The notes under the pieces were generated by a model, which saw only the letters and a list, made by a program, of their open reading frames with translations, searched no databases and was not told where the DNA came from. Positions 36,629 to 45,450 of a DNA stretch of 64,000 nucleotides are shown in pieces. Numbering within the stretch: position 1 is the first letter of the stretch; every line of letters begins with the position of its first letter. The stretch comes from Nocardioides sp. dk884 (lineage in GTDB: Bacteria > Actinomycetota > Actinomycetes > Propionibacteriales > Nocardioidaceae). Location: NCBI RefSeq assembly GCF_009557055.1, contig NZ_CP045649.1, forward strand, positions 1,897,501 to 1,961,500. Reading direction: 5' to 3'. The translations under genes and the position numbers were made by a program.

Positions 36629-36647
36629 TTAGGCAAGGCGACCCTAA
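36629..36647. promoter_or_regulatory. DtxR/IdeR iron box between the beta-propeller gene and the FadR-type regulator
   Basis: TTAGGCAAGGCGACCCTAA matches the DtxR/IdeR consensus at 15 of 19 positions. It is 44 bases before the start of the beta-propeller gene (minus) and 114 bases before the regulator gene (plus), so the nearer gene is the likely target. Confidence 0.75.
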
Positions 36648-36760
36648 CTTAGATCGGATGAATGGTGCGGCAGGGGTCTCGGTGCCGAACAATGGGCCGT
36701 GCCAGAACGGCGAGCAGGACGCGAGCGGTGTCGACAGACGCCGGACCAGGGGGGTCAGTG

Positions 36761-37432
36761 ATGCGCGGAATCGGAACCGACCGGGCGCGAGACACGGTGC
36801 GAGCGCTGCAGGACCGCATCGTCTCGGGCCGGTGGCCGGTGAACAGCAAGATCCCGAACGAGGCGGAGCTCGCTGAGGAGCTGGGGGTCGGGCGCTCGAC
36901 GATCCGCGAGGCCGTGCGTGCGCTCGCGCACCTCGGGATGCTCGAGCCGGCCCCCGGGCGAGGCACGTTCGTGCGCTCGCGCAACCCCGTGCACCAGGTG
37001 CTCTCCGACTTCGCCTCCGAGCACTCCTGGGCCGACATCCTCCAGGTGCGACGCGCCCTGGAGACCCTCGCCGCGGAGCTCGTCGCCCGCGACGGCAGCG
37101 CGGAGGACCTCGAGCGGCTGCGGGCGGTGCACGAGGCGGACCTGGCCGGTGCGGGCGCCGAGGTCACCGAGCGCGGGCGCACGCCGGGGGAGTTCCACTC
37201 GCTGCTGGTCGAGGCGAGCGGCAACCGGCTGCTCGCGGAGCTCTACTCCGGGCTGGTCGCCGCGCTGCGCGAAGGCCGCCGCCGCGGTGACGTCGTGAGC
37301 GGCCAGGGGGCCGAGGGGCGCCACGACGACCACGCGGCGCTCTTGGCCACGATCGCGGCGCGCAACCCGGAGGCGGCCGCGGCGCTCGCCGCCCGGCATG
37401 CCGCCACCGACCTGGTGCTTGCTCGGGAGTAG
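36761..37432 (+). CDS. GntR-family regulator, FadR/FCD subgroup
   Basis: A 223-residue regulator. The winged helix covers about 9-72, with IPNEAELAEELGVGRSTIRE and ALAHLGMLEPAPGRGTFVR. The rest is an all-helical FCD domain with ILQVRRALETLAAELVAR, EFHSLLVEASGNRLL and HAALLATIAARNPEAA, where the His and Asp/Glu residues that hold a metal in this family appear. The ATG at 36761 is preferred because the DNA-binding domain begins there; a GTG eleven codons upstream is possible. Its placement inside an iron locus is unusual for a family that mostly senses carboxylic acids. Target genes and ligand are unknown. Confidence 0.85.
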   Translation: MRGIGTDRARDTVRALQDRIVSGRWPVNSKIPNEAELAEELGVGRSTIREAVRALAHLGMLEPAPGRGTFVRSRNPVHQVLSDFASEHSWADILQVRRALETLAAELVARDGSAEDLERLRAVHEADLAGAGAEVTERGRTPGEFHSLLVEASGNRLLAELYSGLVAALREGRRRGDVVSGQGAEGRHDDHAALLATIAARNPEAAAALAARHAATDLVLARE

Positions 37433-37465
37433 CGAGACCCCGACGTCACAAACATCTGATGAGGG

Positions 37466-37484
37466 TTAGGGTTGCCTCACCTAT
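37466..37484 (+). promoter_or_regulatory. DtxR/IdeR iron box of the siderophore-uptake operon
   Basis: TTAGGGTTGCCTCACCTAT matches the DtxR/IdeR consensus at 14 of 19 positions, weaker than the other three boxes. It ends 18 bases before the ATG of the binding-protein gene, again a position that would cover the promoter. Confidence 0.65.
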
Positions 37485-37502
37485 CTTCGTCAGGAGTTCT
37501 CG

Positions 37503-38516
37503 ATGTCCCCCTCCTCTCGCCTCTCGGGCCTCGCGCGCCGCGTGCTGGCCCCGGTCCTGGTCGTGCTGCTCGTCTGGGCGCTGGCTGCCTGCGGTGGCGC
37601 CGACGCGACCTCGACGCCGGCGGGGGAGACCCGCACGGTCACCGACGCCGAGGGCACCTCGATGGAGGTCCCGGCGGACCCGTCGCGGGTGGTCGCGCTC
37701 TCGGAGCCGACGCTGGACGGCCTGCTGGCCCTCGGGGTGGAGCCGGTCGGCACGGTCGCGGGCCGCGGCCAGTCGACGGTGCCGGGCTACCTGGCCGACC
37801 TGGCGGACGACGTCGCGCTGCTCGGCGGCGTGGCCCAGCCGTCGTACGAGGCGATCGGGAAGGCCGACCCGGACCTGATCCTCGTCGACGGCACCAGCAT
37901 CAACAACAACGCCGAGGCGATCGAGATCCTGCGCCGCATCGCCCCGACCTACGTCACCGGCTTCGCGGGCGGTGACTGGCGCGCCAACTTCGGCCACGTC
38001 GCCGCCGCCGTCGGGCGGGAGGCCGAGGCCGAGGAGGTGCTGGCCGAGTACGACGCGGAGGTCGAGGCCGCCCGCGAGCGCCTCGCCGGGTACGCCGACG
38101 ACACGTTCTCGGTGGTGCGCTGGCAGGGCGGCTCGGCCGCGCTCATCCTCCAGGAGCTGCCCGCCGGCATGGCGCTGAGCGACCTCGGGCTGTCGCGGCC
38201 GGCCGGCCAGGACCGGCGCGGCCGCGGCCACAGCGAGCCGGTCTCGCTGGAGAACCTCGCCGACATCGACGCCGACTACCTCTTCTTCGGCACTCTCGGC
38301 GGGTCCTCGGTGGGCAACGCCGACGCCGGCGGCCGCACCGACACCGAGGGCGCCCGGCAGGCGCTCGCCGAGGCGGAGAAGGTGCCCGGCTTCCGCCAGC
38401 TCGACGCCTATCAGCAGGGCCACGTGATCCTCGTCGACGGCTCGCTGTGGACCTCCACCGGCGGCCCGCTGCTCATGCGTCGCCTGGTCGCCTCGGTGCT
38501 GGAGAGCCTCGGATGA
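37503..38516 (+). CDS. Iron-siderophore ABC transporter binding lipoprotein
   Basis: A 337-residue periplasmic-type binding protein (family 8/FecB, PF01497). The lipoprotein signal ends LVWALAAC at about residue 30. The family segments PADPSRVVALSEPTLDGLLALG, SYEAIGKADPDLILVDG and the interdomain helix after YVTGFAGGDWRANF are present, and the C-terminal lobe has DADYLFFGTLGG. It should bind the ferric catecholate on the cell surface. It heads a seven-gene overlapping operon. Its stop overlaps the start of the next gene (ATGA). Confidence 0.93.
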   Translation: MSPSSRLSGLARRVLAPVLVVLLVWALAACGGADATSTPAGETRTVTDAEGTSMEVPADPSRVVALSEPTLDGLLALGVEPVGTVAGRGQSTVPGYLADLADDVALLGGVAQPSYEAIGKADPDLILVDGTSINNNAEAIEILRRIAPTYVTGFAGGDWRANFGHVAAAVGREAEAEEVLAEYDAEVEAARERLAGYADDTFSVVRWQGGSAALILQELPAGMALSDLGLSRPAGQDRRGRGHSEPVSLENLADIDADYLFFGTLGGSSVGNADAGGRTDTEGARQALAEAEKVPGFRQLDAYQQGHVILVDGSLWTSTGGPLLMRRLVASVLESLG

Positions 38517-40552
38517 CGCCCCGGATCAGCACGGCGTCACGGACCCGGCGCCTCGCCGTGTGGACCGCGACCGTGGCGCTGGTCGCGGTCAGCGGCCTCG
38601 CCGGCGCGGGCCTCGCGGCTGCCGCGGGACCCGACGGGCAGACCGGGACCGAGACCGCCACCGTCACGACCACCGACCCGAGCGGTCGCAGCGTCACGCT
38701 GACCCACCCCAGGAGCCTCGAGCCCGGGGCCGACCTGGTGATCTCCGGGACCGGGTGGCAGCTGGGCGACGCCAGCGCCGGCTCGCTGGTCAACGTGCTG
38801 CTCGACGCCCGCTTCTCCGGCGATCCCACGACCGTCCACACCCGGCGTACCGTCCTCAACCCGGTCACCGGCAAGGCCACCGGCGACACCCGCAGCCAGG
38901 CCCTGGTGCGCGCCGGGGCGGACGGCAGCTGGACCGCGCGGATCCCCTACCCGACCGCGGCCAACGCCCGGCTCGCGGGCGGCGGCTGGGCCGACTGGGC
39001 GCCCGGCTCCGAGCACGAGGTGCGGGTGCTGACCGGCTCGCTGCTCGCCGGCGACGTCACCCGCAGCGTGGCGGGCACCTTCACGATCGGCACCGTCGCG
39101 GGCGGGGACGGCTCCGACGACACCGACGACACTGACACCGACGACGACACGGGCGGGGGCACCGACGGCGGTACTGACGTCGGGACCGGACCCGACGACA
39201 CGACGACCTGCCGACCGACCTCCGCGCGGCCCACGGTCCGCATCGAGACGCCGGTCGTGTCCCTCGGCGGTGAGCTGGAGGTCAGCGGCGCGGGCTGGTG
39301 CCACCCCGAGGGCGGCGGGTCGCGGATCGGGGTGAAGATCGACGAGGGCGCCCTCGCCCGCACCGACGACACCGTGCACGCCAACCGCACCATCTGGGCG
39401 ATCGTGCAGGCCGACGCCCGCACCGGCACCTTCCGGACCCGGCTGCGCCTGCCCGACGGCACCGCCGCCACCTCGACCCCGGCGCTGACGACGGGCGCGC
39501 ACACGCTGCGGCTGCTCTCGGGCACCCTGCGCAGCGGCGACACCCTGCGCAGCGTGCTCAGCGAGCCCTTCAGCATCGGGCGCTACCGCCCCGCCGGGAC
39601 GCCCGCGCCGCTGGAGGCGGGCGCCGAGCTGCGCCCGGCCACCCGCGGGGCCGTCGCTGTCCGCGTCCGCGACGGCGAGCTGCGCCTGCGGGTGCCCCGT
39701 GCCCGGGCGCGCGAGTGGGTCTTCGTCACGGCGTACGCCGCCGACGGCTCGCCGCGCTACCCCTGGGCGCGGTGGTTCCGCCTCGACGACGCGCGGCGGG
39801 TGGCGCTCCCGGGCGCCGGCCGGCTGCCGGCCGGGCGGCTGAGGCTCAGCGTGCAGAGCGGCGACCAGGACCGGCTCGGCCGGCTGCTCGGCTGGGCCCC
39901 GCTCACCGGGCCGTCGGACCCGCCGACCTCGGCGCCGGGTCCCGGCGCGGTGTCCGGCCCGGTGTCCGGCGCGGCAGCGCCCACGGGCACCGGCGGGAAT
40001 CCCGGCGTCGACCCGCTCTCCCCGGTCCCGGCCGGGCCGCGGGCGACCCCGGCCGCACCGGCGCGCGATGCCGCCGGCCTGCGCGAGCTGCCCCGTGGCG
40101 GCGTGCGCGCCGAGGTCGACCGCTCGGCGCTGCGGGTGCTGGTCCCCGGCGCCCGGCCCGGCGAGGCCGTCCACGTGCGCGTCTACCCGGTCGGTGCTGA
40201 TCCGGTGCGGGTGCTGAGCGGCGGCTGGGTGGTCCTCGACGCGGACTCCGCGCTGCGGGTGCGGGTGCGCGGGCTGGCCGGGACCGAGGTCCTGGTGGCG
40301 GTGCAGGCCGCCGACGGCAGCCTGCTCGGCTGGGCACCGGCCACTCCTGACGGCGCGGGCGGCGCGGCGTACGTCGAGCAGACGATCCCGGCCGCGATCC
40401 TCGACGAGGACGCCGCGAGCCCGATCGCGGCCGAGGTCACCGACGAGGACCGCTCCTGGTTCACCGCCGTGGACGCCGGCCTGCTCGCGCTCGGCGCGCT
40501 CGCGCTGGCCGGCGCGGTCCTCCGCACGCGCCGGCGGACGGTGGCGGCATGA
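38513..40552 (+). CDS. Large cell-surface protein embedded in the siderophore-uptake operon
   Basis: A 679-residue protein with a signal peptide (about 1-40), two copies of the iron-locus module and a C-terminal membrane anchor. Module 1 (about 60-200) contains DLVISGTGWQLGDASAGS and RVLTGSLLAGDVTRS; module 2 (about 245-365) contains ELEVSGAGWCHPEGGGS, GVKIDEGALA, TIWAIVQADARTGTF and LRLLSGTLRSGDTLRS. A low-complexity Asp/Thr/Gly linker lies between them (about 203-230). Pro/Ala/Gly-rich linkers join two further beta-rich parts. The C-terminus is AGLLALGALALAGAVLRTRRR, a helix with a basic stop but no LPxTG. It overlaps the binding-protein and LPVTG genes, so it is made together with the importer. 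Function unknown. Confidence 0.8.
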   Translation: MTPRISTASRTRRLAVWTATVALVAVSGLAGAGLAAAAGPDGQTGTETATVTTTDPSGRSVTLTHPRSLEPGADLVISGTGWQLGDASAGSLVNVLLDARFSGDPTTVHTRRTVLNPVTGKATGDTRSQALVRAGADGSWTARIPYPTAANARLAGGGWADWAPGSEHEVRVLTGSLLAGDVTRSVAGTFTIGTVAGGDGSDDTDDTDTDDDTGGGTDGGTDVGTGPDDTTTCRPTSARPTVRIETPVVSLGGELEVSGAGWCHPEGGGSRIGVKIDEGALARTDDTVHANRTIWAIVQADARTGTFRTRLRLPDGTAATSTPALTTGAHTLRLLSGTLRSGDTLRSVLSEPFSIGRYRPAGTPAPLEAGAELRPATRGAVAVRVRDGELRLRVPRARAREWVFVTAYAADGSPRYPWARWFRLDDARRVALPGAGRLPAGRLRLSVQSGDQDRLGRLLGWAPLTGPSDPPTSAPGPGAVSGPVSGAAAPTGTGGNPGVDPLSPVPAGPRATPAAPARDAAGLRELPRGGVRAEVDRSALRVLVPGARPGEAVHVRVYPVGADPVRVLSGGWVVLDADSALRVRVRGLAGTEVLVAVQAADGSLLGWAPATPDGAGGAAYVEQTIPAAILDEDAASPIAAEVTDEDRSWFTAVDAGLLALGALALAGAVLRTRRRTVAA

Positions 40553-41394
40553 GGCGCCTGCTGGCGGCGGGGCTGCTGGCCGCCCTCCTCGGCGGCGCGG
40601 GCGCCGTGACCCCGAGCGGGGTCGCCGTCGCGATCCCGGGCGGTGGCGCGGGCGCCGACACCCCCGGCACGTCCGCCTCGGTCTCCCCGCGCCAGGTCGG
40701 CGCCGGTGGCGTGCTGTCGTTCCGGGTGAGCGGCTTCCCGGGCGGGGAGACCCTCTACGTCAAGATCGACGACGGCCAGAGCTGCAGCGCCGCGTCGGTG
40801 CACGGCGCCTGCGTGGTCCATCAGCAGGCGATCCCGGCCTCCGGCAGCGTCTCGGGCTCCTTCACCGTGCCGCGTGACCTCGCCCCCGGCGAGCACTGGC
40901 TGCGCTTCCTCGCCAGCGAGGAGGTCACCGACGCCACGGGCGGGTACGCCGGCACGAAGGGCTACACCAGCCGCGGCGCCTCGGACTTCACCGTCGTCGC
41001 GACCACCTCCGGCGCGCCGACCTCCGCGCCCGGCGGGACCGGTACGCCGGCAGACGTCGCCGGCGACGCGGTTGTCCCGCACGCCCCCGCGTCGAGTGCC
41101 GGCACCGACGGCACCACGCAGGGGGACGCGCCCGTCGCCGCCGGCGACACGCTGGTCATCCGGCTGCCGCGCGGCGCCACCGGCCCGGGCAGCGGTGCTG
41201 CGCGGCCCGGGGCTGCGGGTCCCGCCGACGTGGCTCCCGACGACGTGGCGCCCGCGGCCGACCCGGCCCCGGCGGCGGCCCCCACGGCGGACGACGACCC
41301 GCTCCTGCCCGTCACCGGGCTGCTCGGCCTCGCGGTGCTGCTCGGCGCGGCCGGCGTACTGCTGCTGCGCGGGCGCCGGAGGTCCGGTGCCTGA
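40549..41394 (+). CDS. LPXTG cell-wall-anchored surface protein of the uptake operon
   Basis: A 281-residue protein with a signal peptide (about 1-28), one compact beta-rich module (about 42-150: GVLSFRVSGFPGGETLYVKI, then DLAPGEHWLRFLAS), an Ala/Pro/Asp-rich stalk and a sorting signal: LPVTG at about 254, a hydrophobic helix and RGRRR. The module has two Cys residues that could pair. It should be linked to peptidoglycan by a sortase; no sortase gene is in the window. Start and stop overlap both neighbours. It may hold or pass siderophore at the wall, but this is inference. Confidence 0.82.
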   Translation: MRRLLAAGLLAALLGGAGAVTPSGVAVAIPGGGAGADTPGTSASVSPRQVGAGGVLSFRVSGFPGGETLYVKIDDGQSCSAASVHGACVVHQQAIPASGSVSGSFTVPRDLAPGEHWLRFLASEEVTDATGGYAGTKGYTSRGASDFTVVATTSGAPTSAPGGTGTPADVAGDAVVPHAPASSAGTDGTTQGDAPVAAGDTLVIRLPRGATGPGSGAARPGAAGPADVAPDDVAPAADPAPAAAPTADDDPLLPVTGLLGLAVLLGAAGVLLLRGRRRSGA

Positions 41395-42403
41395 CACGCG
41401 CGCGCCGCGGCGTTCCCGGCGCGCCTCGGCGGTGCTGCTCGGCGCGGTGGTGCTGGTGGCCGCGGTCGCGGTGAGCCTGTCGGTGGGGTCCAACCGGATC
41501 GACCTGGCCACCGTGTGGCGGCTGCTGCTCGCGCCGGACGGCTCGACGGAGTCGCTGGTGCTGCACGACCTGCGGGTGCCGCGCACCGTGCTGGCCGCGG
41601 TGGTCGGCGCGGTGCTCGCGCTGGCCGGCGCGGTCATGCAGTCGCTGACCCGCAACCCGCTGGCCGACCCCGGGATCCTCGGCATCAACGCCGGCGCCAC
41701 CCTGGTGGTGGTGCTCGGCGTGGCGCTGCTCGGGACCAGCGGCGTCCACGTCTACCTCTGGTACGCCTGCGCCGGAGCGGGCGTCGCGGCGGTGCTGGTC
41801 TTCGTGCTCGGCGGCACCGGGGCCGCCGCCCGGACCCCGGTGCGCCTGGCCCTGGCCGGCGTCGCGGTCTCCGCCGCGCTGACCGCGATCACCCAGACGG
41901 TGATCCTGGCCGACCAGGAGGCGTTCAACGAGTTCCGCTTCTGGGTCGCCGGGTCCCTGGAGGGTCGCACCTGGGAGGTGCTGGGCGCCGTCGCGCCGCT
42001 GCTCCTCGCCGGCGCCGCCCTGGCGGTGCTGGTCGCGCCGTCGCTCGACGTGCTGGCCCTGGGCGAGGAGTCCGGCCGGGCCCTCGGCGTCGCCGTGGTC
42101 CGCACCCGGGTGCTGTCCCTGGTCGCGGTCACGCTGTTGTGCGGAGCGGCCACCGCCGCGGTCGGCCCGGTCGGGTTCGTCGGGCTCGCCGTACCGCTCG
42201 TGGCGCGCCGGGTGGTCGGGCACGACCAGCGCTGGGTCACCGCGCTGTGCCTGGTCCTCGGCCCCGCCTGGGTGCTGCTGGCCGACAGCGCCGCCCGCGT
42301 GGTGCTGGCGCCCTCCGAGGTGCCGGTGGGCGCGGTCGCCGCCCTGATCGGCGCGCCGGTGTTCATCGCGGTGTGCTGTCGGCGAACGGTGCCGACGCTG
42401 TGA
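41387..42403 (+). CDS. Iron-siderophore ABC permease (FecCD), first subunit
   Basis: A 338-residue permease of the FecCD family with about nine to ten membrane segments, from a GTG start. Typical segments are LRVPRTVLAAVVGAVLALAG, MQSLTRNPLADPGILGINAG and the coupling region ATAAVGPVGFVGLAVPLVAR. It overlaps the LPVTG gene by eight bases and the second permease by four (GTGA). The two permeases should form a heterodimer. Confidence 0.94.
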   Translation: MPDTRAPRRSRRASAVLLGAVVLVAAVAVSLSVGSNRIDLATVWRLLLAPDGSTESLVLHDLRVPRTVLAAVVGAVLALAGAVMQSLTRNPLADPGILGINAGATLVVVLGVALLGTSGVHVYLWYACAGAGVAAVLVFVLGGTGAAARTPVRLALAGVAVSAALTAITQTVILADQEAFNEFRFWVAGSLEGRTWEVLGAVAPLLLAGAALAVLVAPSLDVLALGEESGRALGVAVVRTRVLSLVAVTLLCGAATAAVGPVGFVGLAVPLVARRVVGHDQRWVTALCLVLGPAWVLLADSAARVVLAPSEVPVGAVAALIGAPVFIAVCCRRTVPTL

Positions 42404-43434
42404 GCGCGCTGCTGCTGCGCCGCGGGTCGGTGTCCGTGCGGCTGCGCCGCCGCACCCTGGTGACGACCGTCCTGAGCGCGCTCGCGCTTCTGGTGCTCGC
42501 GGTCCTCGGCCTCGGCCTGGGGGAGTACGCCGTGGCGCCGGGCCAGGTGCTGGCCGCCCTGGTCGGTCGCGGGGAGGACCCGCTGGCGGCGTACTTCGTC
42601 ACCGAGGTGCGCGCTCCGCGGGTGCTGACCGCGCTCGTCGTGGGTGCGGCGCTGGGCGTGGCGGGGGCGATCTTCCAGAACGTCACCGGCAACCCGCTGG
42701 GCAGCCCCGACATCATCGGCTTCACCACCGGCGCTGCCACCGGGGCGCTGGTGCAGATCATCGTGGTCGGCGCCGACACCCGCGGGGTCGCGCTCGGCGC
42801 GCTCCTCGGCGGGCTGGCCACCGCCGGGCTGGTGCACCTGCTCACCCGCCGCCACGGGCTCAACGGCCAGCGCCTGGTGCTCGTCGGCCTCGGCGTGGGC
42901 GCCACCCTGGCCGCGCTCAACACGCTGCTGGTCGTGCGGGCCTCGCTGGTCGCCGCCCAGACCGCCGCGCAGTGGCTGGCCGGCTCGCTCAACGCGGTGC
43001 TGTGGCCGCGGGCCACGCTCACCCTGGTCGCGGTCGCGGTGCTGCTCGCGCTCACCGTGCCGCTGGCCCGCCCGCTGTCGATGCTGGTGCTCGGCGACGA
43101 CGTCTGCCGGGCCGCCGGGATTCCGGTGCAACGGGTGCGCGGCGCCGCCGTGCTGGTCGCGGTCTGCCTGGTCTCGGTCGCCACCGCGGCCACCGGCCCG
43201 ATCGCCTTCGTGGCGCTCGCCGCGCCCCAGATCGCCCGCCGGCTGGCCGGCAGCGCCGTCCCCGGGCTCCTCGGACCCGCGCTGACCGGCGCGGTGATGG
43301 TGCTCGGCAGCGACCTCGCCGCCCAGCGGCTGCTGGCGCCCACCGAGCTCGCGGTCGGCGTCGTGACCGGCGCCGTCGGCGGGCTGTACCTGATCGTCCT
43401 GCTCACCACGGAATGGCGGAAGGGCCACCGATGA
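42400..43434 (+). CDS. Iron-siderophore ABC permease (FecCD), second subunit
   Basis: A 344-residue FecCD permease from a GTG start. It shows VRAPRVLTALVVGAALGVAG, FQNVTGNPLGSPDIIGFTTG and TAATGPIAFVALAAPQIARRL, the usual family landmarks. It differs clearly from the first permease, so the pair is not a recent duplication. Both ends overlap neighbouring genes by four bases. Confidence 0.94.
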   Translation: MSALLLRRGSVSVRLRRRTLVTTVLSALALLVLAVLGLGLGEYAVAPGQVLAALVGRGEDPLAAYFVTEVRAPRVLTALVVGAALGVAGAIFQNVTGNPLGSPDIIGFTTGAATGALVQIIVVGADTRGVALGALLGGLATAGLVHLLTRRHGLNGQRLVLVGLGVGATLAALNTLLVVRASLVAAQTAAQWLAGSLNAVLWPRATLTLVAVAVLLALTVPLARPLSMLVLGDDVCRAAGIPVQRVRGAAVLVAVCLVSVATAATGPIAFVALAAPQIARRLAGSAVPGLLGPALTGAVMVLGSDLAAQRLLAPTELAVGVVTGAVGGLYLIVLLTTEWRKGHR

Positions 43435-44216
43435 CACGACTGCTCACCCGCGACCTCACCACGGGGTACGCGGGGCGGGAGATCCTGCACGGGGTCGACC
43501 TGGAGATCCCCGACGGGCTGATGACGGTGATCGTCGGTCCCAACGCGTGCGGCAAGTCCACGCTGCTGCGCAGCCTGGCCCGGATGCTCGCGCCCACCGG
43601 CGGGGAGGTGCTGCTCGACGGCACCGCGATCGACCGGCTGCCGCCCAAGGAGGTCGCCCGGCGCCTGGGCCTGCTGCCGCAGTCGGCGACCGCGCCCAGC
43701 GGCATGAGCGTCGCAGACCTGGTGGCCCGCGGCCGCTACCCGCACCAGGGGCTGTGGCGGCAGTGGTCGAGCGAGGACGAGCGGGCGGTCGAGGACGCGA
43801 TGCGCGCCGCCGACGTGAGCGACCTGCGTGACCGCGCGGTCGACGAGCTCTCGGGCGGCCAGCGCCAGCGGGTCTGGCTCGCGCTGGCTCTCGCCCAGGA
43901 GACGCCCCTGCTGCTGCTCGACGAGCCCACGACGTACCTCGACATCGCCCACCAGGTCGAGGTGCTCGAGCTCGCGCGGCGGCTTCGCCGCGAGGGCCGC
44001 ACCGTGGTCGCGGTGCTGCACGAGCTGCACCTCGCCTTCCGCTACGCCGAGCACCTGGTGGTGATGCGCGACGGCGCGGTGGTGGCCACCGGCGACCCGC
44101 GCGAGGTGGTCACCGCCGCGCTGGTCGAGGAGGTCTACGACCTGCCCTGCCGGATCATCACCGACCCGGTCAGCGGCACCCCGATCGTGATCCCGCTCGC
44201 GGGAGCGGCGCGATGA
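43431..44216 (+). CDS. Iron-siderophore ABC transporter ATPase (FecE/FepC type)
   Basis: A 261-residue ATPase with intact Walker A GPNACGKST, the LLPQ Q-loop, signature LSGGQRQRVWLALAL, Walker B LLLLDEPTTYLDI and H-loop VLHELHLAFRY. GPNACGKSTLLR and DEPTTYLDIAHQVE are hallmarks of ferric-siderophore ATPases. It closes the importer encoded from 37503 and overlaps the esterase gene at ATGA. Confidence 0.95.
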   Translation: MTRLLTRDLTTGYAGREILHGVDLEIPDGLMTVIVGPNACGKSTLLRSLARMLAPTGGEVLLDGTAIDRLPPKEVARRLGLLPQSATAPSGMSVADLVARGRYPHQGLWRQWSSEDERAVEDAMRAADVSDLRDRAVDELSGGQRQRVWLALALAQETPLLLLDEPTTYLDIAHQVEVLELARRLRREGRTVVAVLHELHLAFRYAEHLVVMRDGAVVATGDPREVVTAALVEEVYDLPCRIITDPVSGTPIVIPLAGAAR

Positions 44217-45448
44217 GGCGCCAGCCGCCCAAGGTGCCGCGTCCGGAGCCGGTGGCCCGCGCGGAGAGCCCGACCCTGGCCGCGCTCGCCGCCGACGCCG
44301 ACCCCACCGCGGTGCGCGCCTTCTGGGCCGGGCCGGCCGCGCGCCTGCCGCTGGTCGAGGACGTGCCGGGCGGCAGCGGGGAGGAGGTGCTGGTGAGCTT
44401 CTGCTGGCGCGACGCGGACGCCGAGCAGGTGCTCCTGTTCGCCAACCGGCTCACCGACGAGACCCGCCTCGCGGACTCGCTGCTGGCCCGGATCCCCGGC
44501 ACTGACGTGTGGCACGTGACCTACCGGCTGCGCGCCGACTGGCGCGCGTCGTACTGCTTCCTGCCGCAGCTGCCCGGGCAACGACCGGCCTGGCTCGGCG
44601 AGGACGACCAGGTCGCGATCCGCGCCGCGCTCGACCGCGGCCTCGCCGACCCGCGCAACCCCGATGTGTGCCGCAACCGGCTGGGCGCCGCGCAGTCGGT
44701 GGCCTCGTTGCCGGCGGCCCCGCCCCAGCCCTGGCTGGTACGCCGCGGCGACGTGGCGCCCGGCCCGCTCGAGGAGACCCGGCTCCCGGACGGCCGCCGG
44801 GCCTGGCTGCACGACCCGGCGAGCACCGACGCCGACGAGGCGCTGCCCGCGCTGGTGGTGCTCGACGGCGAGGTGTGGACCGGCAGCCAGGACCTGCCCG
44901 CGAGCCTGGACAACCTGCACGCCGAGGGCTGGGTGCACGGCTGGCGCACTGTGTTCGTGGAGTCCGGCGGGCGCGAGCAGCGCTGGGCGGAGCTGGCCGC
45001 GGACGGCAATGGCGTCGAGCTCGTCGTCGAGACAGTGCTGCCCTGGCTGCGGTCGCGGCGCGCGGTGCTGCCCGGCCCGCGGCACGTCACGGTGGCCGGG
45101 CAGAGCCTGGGCGGCCTGACCGCGCTGCGCGCGGGCCTGCTGGCCCCCGAGGCGGTCGGCAACGTGGTGAGCCACTCAGCGTCGCTGTGGCAGGACGACC
45201 TGCTCGATGCCGTCGCGCGGCACCGGCCGGTGGCGGACCCGCTGCGCGTCCACCTCGCCCACGGGGCGCAGGAGTGGGTGCTCGGCCCGCACCACCGCAC
45301 CCTCGCCGAGGCGATGGCGGCGCGGGGGATCACCCTGGACGTCGCTGTCCACAACGGCGGCCACGACTACGCCTGGTGGCGCGGCGGGATCGCCGACGGG
45401 CTGCTCGCGGTGCGGGGGATCGGCACCGCACACCGCCGGCCGGCGTGA
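44213..45448 (+). CDS. Enterochelin esterase-like hydrolase (Fes/IroD type)
   Basis: A 411-residue cytoplasmic protein. The N-terminal half is the Fes-type beta domain (VLVSFCWRDADAEQVLLFAN, DVWHVTYRLRADWRASYCFL). The C-terminal half is an alpha/beta hydrolase with the nucleophile in TVAGQSLGGLTAL and the catalytic His in HNGGHDYAWWR. Fes hydrolyses the serine trilactone of ferric enterobactin to release iron. Its place as last gene of the uptake operon agrees with the serine-specific single-module synthetase. Confidence 0.92.
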   Translation: MRRQPPKVPRPEPVARAESPTLAALAADADPTAVRAFWAGPAARLPLVEDVPGGSGEEVLVSFCWRDADAEQVLLFANRLTDETRLADSLLARIPGTDVWHVTYRLRADWRASYCFLPQLPGQRPAWLGEDDQVAIRAALDRGLADPRNPDVCRNRLGAAQSVASLPAAPPQPWLVRRGDVAPGPLEETRLPDGRRAWLHDPASTDADEALPALVVLDGEVWTGSQDLPASLDNLHAEGWVHGWRTVFVESGGREQRWAELAADGNGVELVVETVLPWLRSRRAVLPGPRHVTVAGQSLGGLTALRAGLLAPEAVGNVVSHSASLWQDDLLDAVARHRPVADPLRVHLAHGAQEWVLGPHHRTLAEAMAARGITLDVAVHNGGHDYAWWRGGIADGLLAVRGIGTAHRRPA

Positions 45449-45450
45449 GG

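Noticed and set aside
40549..41394. Sortase gene for the LPVTG protein nearby
   Set aside because: No protein with the sortase TLxTC motif was seen in the window; it must be elsewhere if the signal is used.
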